Below are positions 16,953 to 25,449 of a stretch of DNA of 64,000 nucleotides, piece by piece. Position numbers and translations under genes: made by a program. The notes below the pieces were generated by a model. That model did not search any database, was not told the DNA's origin, and saw nothing but the letters and a program-made list of their open reading frames with translations. Each line of letters starts with the position of its first letter. Position 1 is the stretch's first letter. The DNA is from Sinosporangium siamense (GTDB lineage Bacteria > Actinomycetota > Actinomycetes > Streptosporangiales > Streptosporangiaceae). The stretch spans positions 62,001-126,000 of the forward strand of contig NZ_BOOW01000004.1 of the NCBI RefSeq assembly GCF_016863435.1, in the 5' to 3' direction.

Positions 16953-16978
16953 TACGGATCTTTAACTGAAGTTCCGTA
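16953..16978. promoter_or_regulatory. Dyad upstream of the serine hydrolase gene
   Basis: TACGGATCTT (16953-16962) and AAGTTCCGTA (16969-16978) are inverted with 9 of 10 matches and a 6-base spacer. They end 15 bases before the GTG start, overlapping the expected promoter or leader. A candidate operator; the cognate regulator is unknown. Confidence 0.45.
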
Positions 16979-16993
16979 CCTACGGGGGTACTC

Positions 16994-18277
16994 GTGGTAA
17001 ATCGTACGAACGGCGTTACACGCCGCCGCCTACTGCAGATGGGGGCAGGGGCCGTCCCCGCGCTGGCAGTGGGAGCCCTCCCGGCGACGGCGACGGCGGC
17101 ATCGCTGCCGACCCTCAACTCCGTCCCACCGGAGCTGAAGGTGATCGACACCGCGATGCGGAAGTACATCGCCGAACGCGGCATCAAGAGCGCCCAGATC
17201 GCGGTCGCCCGCCGCGGCAAGATCCTGATGGCGGTCGGCTACGGCAGGTATGCCGTCGTCAACCCGGACACCGGCGCGGCGCTGGGGCAGATGCCGGTGC
17301 GGCCGACGACGTTGTTCCGGATCGCGAGCCTCAGCAAACACATCACCTCGGCCGCCGTCATGCGGCTCGTGCAGGACGGCAAACTCAAGCTGAGCGACCC
17401 GGTCACCACCCTGCTGGGCCTGTCGGCGACCGCCGACCCGAGGCTGAAGCAGGTGACGGTGCTGCGCCTGATGCAGAACCTCGGCGGGTGGGACAGGGAG
17501 GTGTCCAAGGACCCGCTGTGGCTCGACCACACCATCGCCTCGACGCTGAAGGTGCCGCTGCCGATCGGCCACGACGCCATCATCCGCTATGTCACGGCCC
17601 GGCCGCTGGACTTCGCCCCTGGCTCCAAGATGGTTTACAGCAACTACGGCTACATGCTGCTGGGACGCATCATCGCGCGTGTCTCCGGCATGAGCTACGA
17701 GGCATATGTCCAGCGGAAGCTGCTCGCCCCGGTGGGCATCACGCGCATGCGCCTCGGCCGCAGCCTCCAGACGGAGATCTCGTCCCGTGAGGTCGACTAC
17801 CAGTCGGGCTACACCACCAAGACCGTGGTCGACGCCTCCGGCAAGGTCGTGCCGTTCCCCTATGGCGGATTCAACATGCCCAACCAGGACGCCAACGGCG
17901 GATGGGTGGGCAGTGCGGTGGACCTCGTGAAGTTCGGCATGGTCTTCGACGGCCCGGGGCCCGTGCTCAACGCCACGTCCATCGGCCGGCTCCTCGCCAA
18001 GCCCGAGACCGGGGTCACCGCCAGCGGCTCGTGGTACGGCGGCGGCTGGTGGGTGCGGTCGAACGGCACGGGCCTGAACACGTGGCACAACGGCTCGATG
18101 CCCGGCACCTACACGTTCGTCGCCCGGGTGCAGAACGGCGTGAGCTACTGCGCCCTCTTCAACCGGCGTGCCGAGGAGGGCACACCGGAGTTCGAGTCGA
18201 TCGACCCGGTCCTCGGCCGTGCCGTCGGCGCGGTCACCAGGTGGCCGACGACCGACCTCACCCCGAGGTTCTTCTGA
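16994..18277 (+). CDS. Exported serine hydrolase of the beta-lactamase/class C family
   Basis: 427 residues from GTG 16994 (GGGGG just upstream). A twin-arginine signal (TRRRLLQMGAGAVPALAVGA) indicates Tat export. The penicillin-binding fold motifs are in order: SLSKH as the SxxK nucleophile motif near residue 112, YSNYGYML as YxN near residue 217, and HNGSMPGTY in place of the KTG/HxG box near residue 367. Such proteins are D-alanyl-peptidases, esterases or beta-lactamase-like hydrolases; the HNG variant favours esterase/peptidase over beta-lactamase. Convergent with panB across a strong hairpin. Confidence 0.88.
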   Translation: MVNRTNGVTRRRLLQMGAGAVPALAVGALPATATAASLPTLNSVPPELKVIDTAMRKYIAERGIKSAQIAVARRGKILMAVGYGRYAVVNPDTGAALGQMPVRPTTLFRIASLSKHITSAAVMRLVQDGKLKLSDPVTTLLGLSATADPRLKQVTVLRLMQNLGGWDREVSKDPLWLDHTIASTLKVPLPIGHDAIIRYVTARPLDFAPGSKMVYSNYGYMLLGRIIARVSGMSYEAYVQRKLLAPVGITRMRLGRSLQTEISSREVDYQSGYTTKTVVDASGKVVPFPYGGFNMPNQDANGGWVGSAVDLVKFGMVFDGPGPVLNATSIGRLLAKPETGVTASGSWYGGGWWVRSNGTGLNTWHNGSMPGTYTFVARVQNGVSYCALFNRRAEEGTPEFESIDPVLGRAVGAVTRWPTTDLTPRFF

Positions 18278-18289
18278 CGGTCTCCGAAC

Positions 18290-18328
18290 GGGCGGGTGGC
18301 CCTGTGAGCACCACGGGGCCACCCGCCC
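18290..18328. terminator. Bidirectional terminator between serine hydrolase and panB
   Basis: A perfect 13-bp stem (18290-18302 with 18316-18328, arm GGGCGGGTGGCCC) and 13-base loop lie between the two convergent stops. Confidence 0.7.
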
Positions 18329-18337
18329 CTCAGCGGG

Positions 18338-19195
18338 TCACTGGTAGACGTGCTCAGGGGCAGGGAAGGCGCCCGAGGCGACCTCCGCGGCGAAGTTCTG
18401 CACGGCGTCGGTCATCTGCGACGCGAGGTTCGAGTATTGCTTGACGAACTTCGCGGGCCGGGGAGTGAGCCCCATGAGGTCCTGCCACACCAGCACCTGG
18501 GCGTCGCACGACGGGCCGGCGCCGATGCCGATGGTGGGGATCGTCAGCGAGGTGGTGATGCGCTCGGCGAGATCGGCGGGCACACACTCCAGCACGACGG
18601 CGAAGGCGCCGGCGTGTTCGAGGGCCTTGGCGTCGGCCATGAGCTCGTCGCCCGCCTGGCCGCGCCCCTGCACTCTGTAGCCGCCGAAGGCGTTGACCGA
18701 CTGCGGCGTGAGGCCCAGGTGGGCCATGACGGGGATGCCTGCCGAGACGAGGGCCTCGACCTGGCGGAGCACACGGTGCCCGCCCTCCAGCTTGACGGCG
18801 TGGACGCCGGCTTCCTTCATGAAGCGGGTCGCCGACGTGAGGGCCTGCTCGGCCGAGGACTGGTAGGAGCCGAAGGGGAGGTCGGCGACGACCATGGCGC
18901 GACGGGAGCCGCGGACGACGGCGGCGGACAGGGGGATGAGATCGTCGACGGAGACGGGAAGCGTGGAGTCGTAGCCGTACACCACCATGGCGGCGGAGTC
19001 CCCGACGAGCATCACGGGGATGCCGGCCTCGTCGAACACCCTGGCTGTCATGGCGTCGTAGGCGGTGACCATGGGCCATTTCTCGCCGCGCACCTTGGCA
19101 GCAGACACGTCGCGTACGGTGACCCTTCGCCCGCCTTGTCCTCCGTACAGGGTTTCCGGTGGAGTTGCGACAGCGGGGGTAAAAGCAGAGGTCAT
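18338..19195 (-). CDS. panB: 3-methyl-2-oxobutanoate hydroxymethyltransferase
   Basis: 285 residues from ATG 19195, preceded by GGAGGAA. The first committed enzyme of pantothenate synthesis: it adds a hydroxymethyl group from methylene-tetrahydrofolate to alpha-ketoisovalerate. The TIM-barrel signatures are clear: [38 protein letters not shown] with the metal ligand Asp, [28 protein letters not shown] and [21 protein letters not shown]. The longer frame reaching 19297 was rejected because its extension lacks a ribosome site and would enter the MFS promoter region. Confidence 0.95.
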   Translation of the reverse strand: MTSAFTPAVATPPETLYGGQGGRRVTVRDVSAAKVRGEKWPMVTAYDAMTARVFDEAGIPVMLVGDSAAMVVYGYDSTLPVSVDDLIPLSAAVVRGSRRAMVVADLPFGSYQSSAEQALTSATRFMKEAGVHAVKLEGGHRVLRQVEALVSAGIPVMAHLGLTPQSVNAFGGYRVQGRGQAGDELMADAKALEHAGAFAVVLECVPADLAERITTSLTIPTIGIGAGPSCDAQVLVWQDLMGLTPRPAKFVKQYSNLASQMTDAVQNFAAEVASGAFPAPEHVYQ

Positions 19196-19411
19196 TGCAG
19201 ATTCCTCCAAGCCTCGAGGCGCCCCTGTGGCGTCCCCGGACGCTTTCGATGATTGCACGCCGCAAAAGGGGTGAACACCCCACAGTGCCACCGTCATTCC
19301 AGAGTGCTCTCCGGCGGGTGCCTCGGCGGGATCTTCCGGAAGGTTGTTCTGCGGCAGGAGAGCGCCCGAACCGCGGGGCCGGTCACGCCACTATAACGAA
19401 ACGGTACTGTT

Positions 19412-19437
19412 GCGTATCGTAAAGTCCGGCGATACGC
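19412..19437. promoter_or_regulatory. Perfect dyad GCGTATCG-N10-CGATACGC, candidate TetR operator
   Basis: The 8-bp arms are at 19412-19419 and 19430-19437 in the 402-bp gap between panB and the MFS gene. The next downstream genes are an MFS pump and a TetR repressor, so an operator for that repressor is the simplest reading. No other gene is seen in the gap. Confidence 0.5.
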
Positions 19438-19597
19438 TCCCTTAGCGCCACGCTTCATGACACGTCCGGCGTTCTCTCCCATCCCGTCCCCCGCACGCTG
19501 GGTGCGCGGCCGTCCGGGTTCCGGCGGCGGACACGCCCCGGCGGGCGACCTCCCCCCGAAGTCCCGGGTCCGCATTCGCGAAGGAGATCAGGTTCCC

Positions 19598-21205
19598 TTG
19601 GCATCAGACAAAGCCGCAGAGTCGCCGGTGCCGGCGGAGCAGGAGGCCGGCCACCCACGGCGCTGGGCCATCCTGGCCGTGATGGTGTTCAGCCTCCTGG
19701 CCGTCGTCCTCGACAACACGATCCTCAACGTCGCGCTGAGAACGATCGCCGACCCGGTCCACGGCCTCGGCGCCACCCAGGGCGAGCTCGAGTGGGCGAT
19801 CAACTCCTACTCGCTGGTCTTCGCCGGCCTGCTGTTCACCTTCGGCGTGCTCGGCGACAGGAACGGCCGTAAGCGCATCATGATGCTCGGGATGGTGATC
19901 TTCGGCCTGTCCTCCCTGGCCAGCGCCTATGCCCAGGACCCGGGACAGTTGATCGTCGCGCGGGCCTTCATGGGCATCGGCGGGGCCGCCATCATGCCCG
20001 CGACGCTGGCGATCATCTCCAACGTCTTCCCGCCCCGCGAGCGCGGCCAGGCGATCGGCATCTGGGCGGGCGGCGTCGGCCTCGCCGTGGCGATCGGCCC
20101 GGTCGCCGGCGGCCTGCTGCTGGAACACTTCTGGTGGGGGTCGGTCTTCCTCGTCAACGTGCCGGTGGTGGCGATCAGCGTGGTGCTCATCGCGCTGATG
20201 GTGCCGGAGTCGCGCGACCCCAACCCGGCGAGGCTCGACCCGGCGGGCGTGCTGCTGTCCATCGTCGGCATGATCGCTCTGGTCTACGGCATCATCCACG
20301 GCGGCGAGCGCGGCACCGTGCTGGAGGCCGGGGTGTGGGGGCCGACCCTGATCGGCCTGCTGGTGCTGATCATCTTCGTGGTGTACGAGAGCCGCAGCGA
20401 CCACCCCGCCTTCGACGTGCGCTACTTCCGCCTGCCGATGTTCTCGACCGCAGTCACCACCTTGGCCCTGGCCTTCTTCGGCATGATGGGGGTGATGTTC
20501 CTCCTGGCGTTCTACTTTCAGGTCGTCAGGGGATACGGCCCGCTGGAGGCCGGTCTGATGATGCTGCCGTTCGCGGTGGCGCAACTGATCTTCGGCCCGC
20601 TCTCGGCCGGCATGGTGCAGCGTTTCGGCCCCCGCGTCCTCGCCACGGTCAGCCTGATCGTCGTCACCGGCACGCTCCTGGCACTGGCCTTCCTGCAGGC
20701 CGACACCCCCGTGTGGCTGGTCCTGCTGATCTCGTTCGTGCAAGGGGCGGCGATGGCCAACATCATGCCGCCGGCGACCACCGCGATCCTGCAGGCGCTG
20801 CCCAGGCACAAGGCGGGCGTGGGGTCGGCCATGAGCAACACGATCCGCCAGGTGGGCGGGGCGCTCGGCGTCGCGATCCTCGGCTCGGTGCTCGCCGCGG
20901 TCTACCGCGACGAGATAGCGCCGGCGCTCGCGGGCTTCCCCGCCGCCGTGCGGGAGACGGCGGGCGAGTCGATCACCGCGACCTACGTGCTCGCCGAGCG
21001 GGCGGGTCCCCAGGCCGGCGCCCTCATGGAGGCGGCCAACAGCGCCTTCATGGACGGCCTGCGCCTGGCGCTGATCGTCGCCTCCGCCGTGTCACTGGCG
21101 GCGACCGTCATCGTGGGGCGGTGGTTGCCGGGGAAAGCGGCGGCGGAGGCTCTCACGCCGCAGGCACAGCCGGAGGCGACCGGCGGCGAACCGGCTAGAG
21201 TGTGA
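19598..21205 (+). CDS. DHA2-family (14-helix) multidrug MFS transporter
   Basis: 535 residues from TTG 19598, chosen because AAGGAG lies at 19581-19586. Fourteen hydrophobic segments, the DHA2 signature DNTILNVALRTI in helix 1, the GDRNGRKR cytoplasmic loop after helix 2, and the motif C region GIWAGGVGLAVAIGPVAGG. It is a proton-driven drug/small-molecule exporter of the EmrB/QacA type. The TetR gene follows 41 bases later on the same strand, so pump and repressor form one unit likely controlled through the dyad at 19412-19437. Substrate unknown. Confidence 0.92.
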   Translation: MASDKAAESPVPAEQEAGHPRRWAILAVMVFSLLAVVLDNTILNVALRTIADPVHGLGATQGELEWAINSYSLVFAGLLFTFGVLGDRNGRKRIMMLGMVIFGLSSLASAYAQDPGQLIVARAFMGIGGAAIMPATLAIISNVFPPRERGQAIGIWAGGVGLAVAIGPVAGGLLLEHFWWGSVFLVNVPVVAISVVLIALMVPESRDPNPARLDPAGVLLSIVGMIALVYGIIHGGERGTVLEAGVWGPTLIGLLVLIIFVVYESRSDHPAFDVRYFRLPMFSTAVTTLALAFFGMMGVMFLLAFYFQVVRGYGPLEAGLMMLPFAVAQLIFGPLSAGMVQRFGPRVLATVSLIVVTGTLLALAFLQADTPVWLVLLISFVQGAAMANIMPPATTAILQALPRHKAGVGSAMSNTIRQVGGALGVAILGSVLAAVYRDEIAPALAGFPAAVRETAGESITATYVLAERAGPQAGALMEAANSAFMDGLRLALIVASAVSLAATVIVGRWLPGKAAAEALTPQAQPEATGGEPARV

Positions 21206-21246
21206 TCCTTTGGTGCAGCGCCTGGACAACCGTTGAGGAGGCCGTT

Positions 21247-21849
21247 GTGAGCAGCGCGGCCCGCCCGGCGGGCAGACCTCGCAGCATGAAGGCCGAGCGG
21301 GCCATCATCGAGGCCACGCTGGACATGATGGGTGAGGGGCTGAGCGTCTCCGACCTGTCCATCGAGGCCGTCGCCGCCCGGGCAGGCGTCGGCAAGACGA
21401 CGATCTACCGCCGCTGGGCGGGCAAGGAGGATCTGATCGTCGACGCCCTCGCCTCCCTCAAGGCCCCCATGCCGCCCCTCGCGGGCGTGTCGGTGCGCGA
21501 CGACCTCATCACCTACCTCACCGCGACCATGCGCGAGTCCACGGAGGGCCGCACCCGCTGCATCGTGACCATGGCGATGGGCGAGGCGCCGCGTTATCCC
21601 GAGATGGCGGCGAGGTTCCGGCAGATCGCCATCGAGCCGCGCCGGGCCGCGGTGCGCGCGTTGCTCCAGCGCGGCATCGAGTCCGGCGAGCTGCGCCCCG
21701 ACGCCGACGTCGAGCTCGCGATGAGCATGCTCAGCGGCACGATGATGTGGATGACCCGCTGGCCGGTCACAGACGGGGAGCCGGTGGACGAGGAGCTGCC
21801 GGCCCGCATCGTCGACATGGTGCTGACCGGTCTGGCCCCCCGCTCCTAG
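21247..21849 (+). CDS. TetR-family repressor linked to the MFS pump
   Basis: 200 residues from GTG 21247, with GAGGAGG at 21235-21241. The N-terminal helix-turn-helix reads MKAERAIIEATLDMMGEGLS, then IEAVAARAGVGKTTIYRRW and KEDLIVDAL. The C-terminal ligand domain resembles the TetR_C_16-type group (AVRALLQRGIESGELRPDAD). It very probably represses the upstream pump until an exported compound binds. Convergent with nadE across 19 bp. Confidence 0.9.
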   Translation: MSSAARPAGRPRSMKAERAIIEATLDMMGEGLSVSDLSIEAVAARAGVGKTTIYRRWAGKEDLIVDALASLKAPMPPLAGVSVRDDLITYLTATMRESTEGRTRCIVTMAMGEAPRYPEMAARFRQIAIEPRRAAVRALLQRGIESGELRPDADVELAMSMLSGTMMWMTRWPVTDGEPVDEELPARIVDMVLTGLAPRS

Positions 21850-21868
21850 CGGGGGGCCGGGCGGCCCG

Positions 21869-23659
21869 TCAGCTCTCGCGCCACCGGTTGGTGATGGGCA
21901 GCCGCCGGTCCCGCCCGAAGTTCTTGGGCGTGATCTTCGGCCCCGGCGGATATTGCCGCCGCTTGTACTCCGCGACGTCCACCAGCCGGATCACCCGCAT
22001 CACAAGATCCGGATCGTGCCCCGCCGCGATGAGCTCCCCCTTGCCCATGTCCCGCTCCACATAGTCGTCGAGCAGGCGGTCGAGCACCTCATAGGGCGGC
22101 AGCGAGTCGGTGTCGCGCTGGTCGGGCCGCAGCTCCGCGCTGGGCTCCTTCACGATGGAGTTCTCCGGCACCGGAGGTACGGCGAAGCCGTGCAAGAACT
22201 CCGACTCCACCCCGGCCTGGGCGTTGCGCCACTTCGACAGCTCCCACACCATCGTCTTCGGCACATCCTTGATCGGGGCGTAACCCCCCGCGGAATCGCC
22301 GTACAACGTGGAGTAGCCCGTCGCGACCTCGCTCTTGTTGCCCGTGGTCAGCACCAGATGGCCGTGCTCGTTGGACAGGCTCATCAAGATCATGCCACGC
22401 ACCCGCGCCTGGAGGTTCTCCGCCGCCAGTCCCGACAGCGCGATCTCCTTCTCGAACGCCGCGACCATCCCCTCGATGGGCACGACCCGCGCGTTCAGCC
22501 CCTGCCGCTCCACCAGATCCTTGGCGTCGCCCACCGAGTGCTCCGAGGAGTACGCCGAAGGCATCATGACCCCGTAAACCCGCTCAGGCCCGATCGCGTC
22601 GGCCGCGATCGTGGCCGTGAGCGCCGAGTCGATGCCGCCCGACAGGCCGAGGATCACCGAGCTGAAGCCGTTCTTGCCCACATAGTCGCGCACTCCCAGC
22701 ACCAGCGCGGTGTAGACCTCCGCCGGGTGGGACAACCGGGGCGCCACCGTGCCGGGCTCGGCGGCGTAGGCCGCCACCGGCTCGGTGGACAACGTCACAC
22801 GCTCCACGGTGATCGTGGTGCCGTCGCCCGCGTCGACCGGCTCGGTCCCGGTGCCGGGCACAGGGCCGGCGAGCGGCAGCGAAAGGTCGGCGATCAGCAG
22901 TTCCTCGCTGAACTGCGCCGCCCGCGCGATCAGCTCGCCGTCCGCGCCGACCACGATCGAATCCCCGTCGAACACGAGCTCGTCCTGCCCGCCGACCTGG
23001 TTGACGTAGGCCAGGGCGCAGCCCGCCTCCCGGGCCCTGCGCGACACGAGCGCCAGCCGTACGTCGTCCTTCTCCCGCTCGTAGGGGGAGGCGTTGGGCA
23101 CCACCAGCAGCCCCGCCCCCGCCTGCCGCGCGACCGCGACCGGGCCGCCGTCCTGCCAGAGGTCCTCGCAGACGGCCACGGCCACGTCGACGCCGTGCAG
23201 CCGGAAGACCGGCAGCCGATCACCCCGCACGAAATAGCGGTATTCATCGAACACGCCGTAGTTGGGCAGGTGGTGCTTGGCGGTGCGCACCACGACCCTG
23301 CCGCCGTGCAGGACGGCGGCGGCGTCGAGCGGCGCACCCTTCGGCTGGCCGACACGCGGCGCGAGCCCGGCCCGGTCGACATAGCCGACCACGACGGGAA
23401 GATCCCCGAGCCCTTCCGCGGCCAGCCGCGCCGCGGCCTCGTCCAGCGCCGCGATCGACGCATCCACGAACGACGTGCGTAGCACGAGGTCCTCCACCGG
23501 ATATCCGGTGAGGAACATCTCGGTGAAGGCCACCAGATGGGCGCCGCGATCGGCGGCACGGCGGGTCCAGTCGAGAAGTTTGTCGGCGTTGGCCGTCAGG
23601 TCGCCGACGGCGGGATTGGTCTGGGCCAGGGCGATGCGCAATTGTGCCACGGCATTCAC
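21869..23659 (-). CDS. nadE: Glutamine-dependent NAD+ synthetase
   Basis: 596 residues. The N-terminal nitrilase-type glutaminase (about 1-270) has its Glu/Lys/Cys triad in FTEMFLTGYPVEDL, KHHLPNYGVFDEYR and VAVCEDLWQDGG. The C-terminal synthetase (about 305-596) has the ATP pyrophosphatase loop LGLSGGIDSALT, LTTGNKSEVATGYSTLYGD and the PSAELRPDQ block. It makes NAD from deamido-NAD, taking ammonia from glutamine. GTG 23659 is taken as start; GTG four codons later is possible. A copy of the GTACGGCGAAGCCG repeat lies inside the coding sequence at 22174-22190. Confidence 0.95.
   Translation of the reverse strand: MNAVAQLRIALAQTNPAVGDLTANADKLLDWTRRAADRGAHLVAFTEMFLTGYPVEDLVLRTSFVDASIAALDEAAARLAAEGLGDLPVVVGYVDRAGLAPRVGQPKGAPLDAAAVLHGGRVVVRTAKHHLPNYGVFDEYRYFVRGDRLPVFRLHGVDVAVAVCEDLWQDGGPVAVARQAGAGLLVVPNASPYEREKDDVRLALVSRRAREAGCALAYVNQVGGQDELVFDGDSIVVGADGELIARAAQFSEELLIADLSLPLAGPVPGTGTEPVDAGDGTTITVERVTLSTEPVAAYAAEPGTVAPRLSHPAEVYTALVLGVRDYVGKNGFSSVILGLSGGIDSALTATIAADAIGPERVYGVMMPSAYSSEHSVGDAKDLVERQGLNARVVPIEGMVAAFEKEIALSGLAAENLQARVRGMILMSLSNEHGHLVLTTGNKSEVATGYSTLYGDSAGGYAPIKDVPKTMVWELSKWRNAQAGVESEFLHGFAVPPVPENSIVKEPSAELRPDQRDTDSLPPYEVLDRLLDDYVERDMGKGELIAAGHDPDLVMRVIRLVDVAEYKRRQYPPGPKITPKNFGRDRRLPITNRWRES
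22174..22190 (+). repeat. Repeat copy embedded in the nadE coding sequence
   Basis: GAGGTACGGCGAAGCCG is a 17-base exact match to the tandem repeats at 13896-14040. Read on the nadE strand it encodes Gly-Phe-Ala-Val-Pro between LH and PVPENSIV, in the loop just before the conserved PSAELRPDQ block. Confidence 0.75.
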
Positions 23660-23766
23660 ATTAGCCCGGCATGTTCAGTGCCGACCGCCCGGGTGATCGC
23701 ATGGACCACCGGGAGGCGGGCGATCATCGAGCCCGCCGTGCCCGGGAAAGATCGCTCGAATCCGGC

Positions 23767-25449
23767 TCAGCCGGCCGCAGACGGGCCCGGCCCGGACGGG
23801 CAGGAGGTGCCGATCGGCTCGCGTCCGGGATCGTTGAGACCGTGGGCGATCAGCCGCACCTCGCTGCTCACCGAGTCCATCTCCCCGCGCAGGCCGGCCA
23901 GCACCAGATCGGCCGCGAGCGGCGCGCCGCGCACGTCCCTCCTGGCCTCGCCGAGCGCGTCCGCCATCCCCGCGAGGGTACGGCAGAGCCCTTCGGACAG
24001 GTGCTTGCCGAGCCGCCGCCGCTCCTCCTCACGCGCTGCCAGCGCCTGCTCACGCGAGTGCCGCAGCGCGGCGGTCATGCGGATCGCGTGCGCCACGTCC
24101 GCGAGGTACGGCGTGGCCGCGGCGACCAGCCGATCGTGGTGGGCGCGGGAGAACCTGCGCTCACCAGGAGGGCCGATGAGCAGCAGGCCGACCGGCTCGC
24201 CGTACCAGATCAACGTGATCTCCCGGGGAGCGGCGCCGAGCCGCCCCACCTCCACCCGGGTGTCGCCGCCGGGGACCGTGACCTGCACGGCCACCCCGGC
24301 GACGCCCAGGTGATCGCGCACGACTCCGGCGAGCGCGCCCAGGGCGGGCGCCGGGTCGGTGTCGCGCACCCGCTCTGCCAGGGCGGCGGCCAGTGTGCGC
24401 GGATCACCCTGCGGGCCGAACATCATCCGGTCGATGCCCCGGCTCAGCAGGGCGCGCAGCGGCTGGAGGAACACTCCGGTGGCCAGGGCGGCGGCCAGCC
24501 CGCCCACCTGGTGATAACCGGCGAGAACGAAGCTGGAGGCGGAGCTCACCCCGAAGTACACCGCGCTCACCACGGCCAGCAGCCCCGCGCCGACCAGCGC
24601 CCGCCCGGCGAGGGTGTCGATGTCGAACAACCCGTGGCGCATCGCGGCGAACGCGATCGCCACCGGGATCAGCGCCGTCCAGAGCGTCGCGAGGAACCAG
24701 AAGTCCTCACCGAGCAGGAAGAACACCACATAGAGCGCGAAGGCCACGAGAGGCCAGCCGATGCGCCGCCGGCCCTCGGGTGTCGCCCGGCGGAACTTCC
24801 AGATCAGCGAGGCGAGACTCACCGTGACGAGCGTGGTGAAGGCCACGGGCGTGATCGCCGCCAGCACCTCCCGATACGGCATGAGGATCTGCAGTCCCAG
24901 CGGGTTGGGAATCACTTGGGGCCAGGCATAGTGCGCACCGGGGGGCGGATCGGGCCGGACCACTGTGCGGGCCACCTCGTAGACGATGAGAGCTGTGGAG
25001 AGCACCGCCACCGGCCGCCACCGCCGCGACGGCAGGCTGTCGTCCGGCGACAACAGCGGCATGAAGAGCGCGAGCAACGCGCTGCTCACCGTCATCGCCG
25101 TCTGCGACACCGGCCGGATCAAACCCGCCACCGCCAGGTCGCCGTCGGCGGCGAAACGCAACATGACAGCGTTGGCCGCCACGTGGAACCCGCTGAGCAG
25201 CCCGCCCCAGCACATCACCCGCGCCAGGCCGAGCCGCGGCCGCTGCACGAGCAGGAGCCATCCCACCACGGGAAACGTCAGCGCCGCCCCGAAGTTGGGC
25301 GTCGCCGGCACGGGTGGTGTCCACCCCTCGGGCAGGTTCACCCCCACCACGAGTCCCGTCAGCGCGAGGACCGGCCCCAGCACGGCGCACACCGCCGCCC
25401 CCGCGCGTAGCGGGCTGCCCTCGGCGCTCTGACCGGTGGCGCCGGTCAT
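23767..25449 (-). CDS. Degenerate NarL-type sensor kinase lacking the phosphoacceptor His and ATPase domain
   Basis: 560 residues from ATG 25449, overlapping the previous stop (ATGA). About eight membrane segments fill residues 15-290, followed by a GAF-like region (about 320-440). A dimerisation helix is clearly homologous to the full kinase at 26995: EEERRRLGKHLSEGLCRTLAG aligns with EEERRRLRRDLHDGLGQSLSG. The phosphoacceptor His is replaced by Ser, and the protein ends about 60 residues later, without any HATPase domain. It therefore cannot act as a kinase. A ligand-sensing subunit that dimerises with the intact paralogue is plausible; decay after duplication is the alternative. Confidence 0.85.
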   Translation of the reverse strand: MTGATGQSAEGSPLRAGAAVCAVLGPVLALTGLVVGVNLPEGWTPPVPATPNFGAALTFPVVGWLLLVQRPRLGLARVMCWGGLLSGFHVAANAVMLRFAADGDLAVAGLIRPVSQTAMTVSSALLALFMPLLSPDDSLPSRRWRPVAVLSTALIVYEVARTVVRPDPPPGAHYAWPQVIPNPLGLQILMPYREVLAAITPVAFTTLVTVSLASLIWKFRRATPEGRRRIGWPLVAFALYVVFFLLGEDFWFLATLWTALIPVAIAFAAMRHGLFDIDTLAGRALVGAGLLAVVSAVYFGVSSASSFVLAGYHQVGGLAAALATGVFLQPLRALLSRGIDRMMFGPQGDPRTLAAALAERVRDTDPAPALGALAGVVRDHLGVAGVAVQVTVPGGDTRVEVGRLGAAPREITLIWYGEPVGLLLIGPPGERRFSRAHHDRLVAAATPYLADVAHAIRMTAALRHSREQALAAREEERRRLGKHLSEGLCRTLAGMADALGEARRDVRGAPLAADLVLAGLRGEMDSVSSEVRLIAHGLNDPGREPIGTSCPSGPGPSAAG

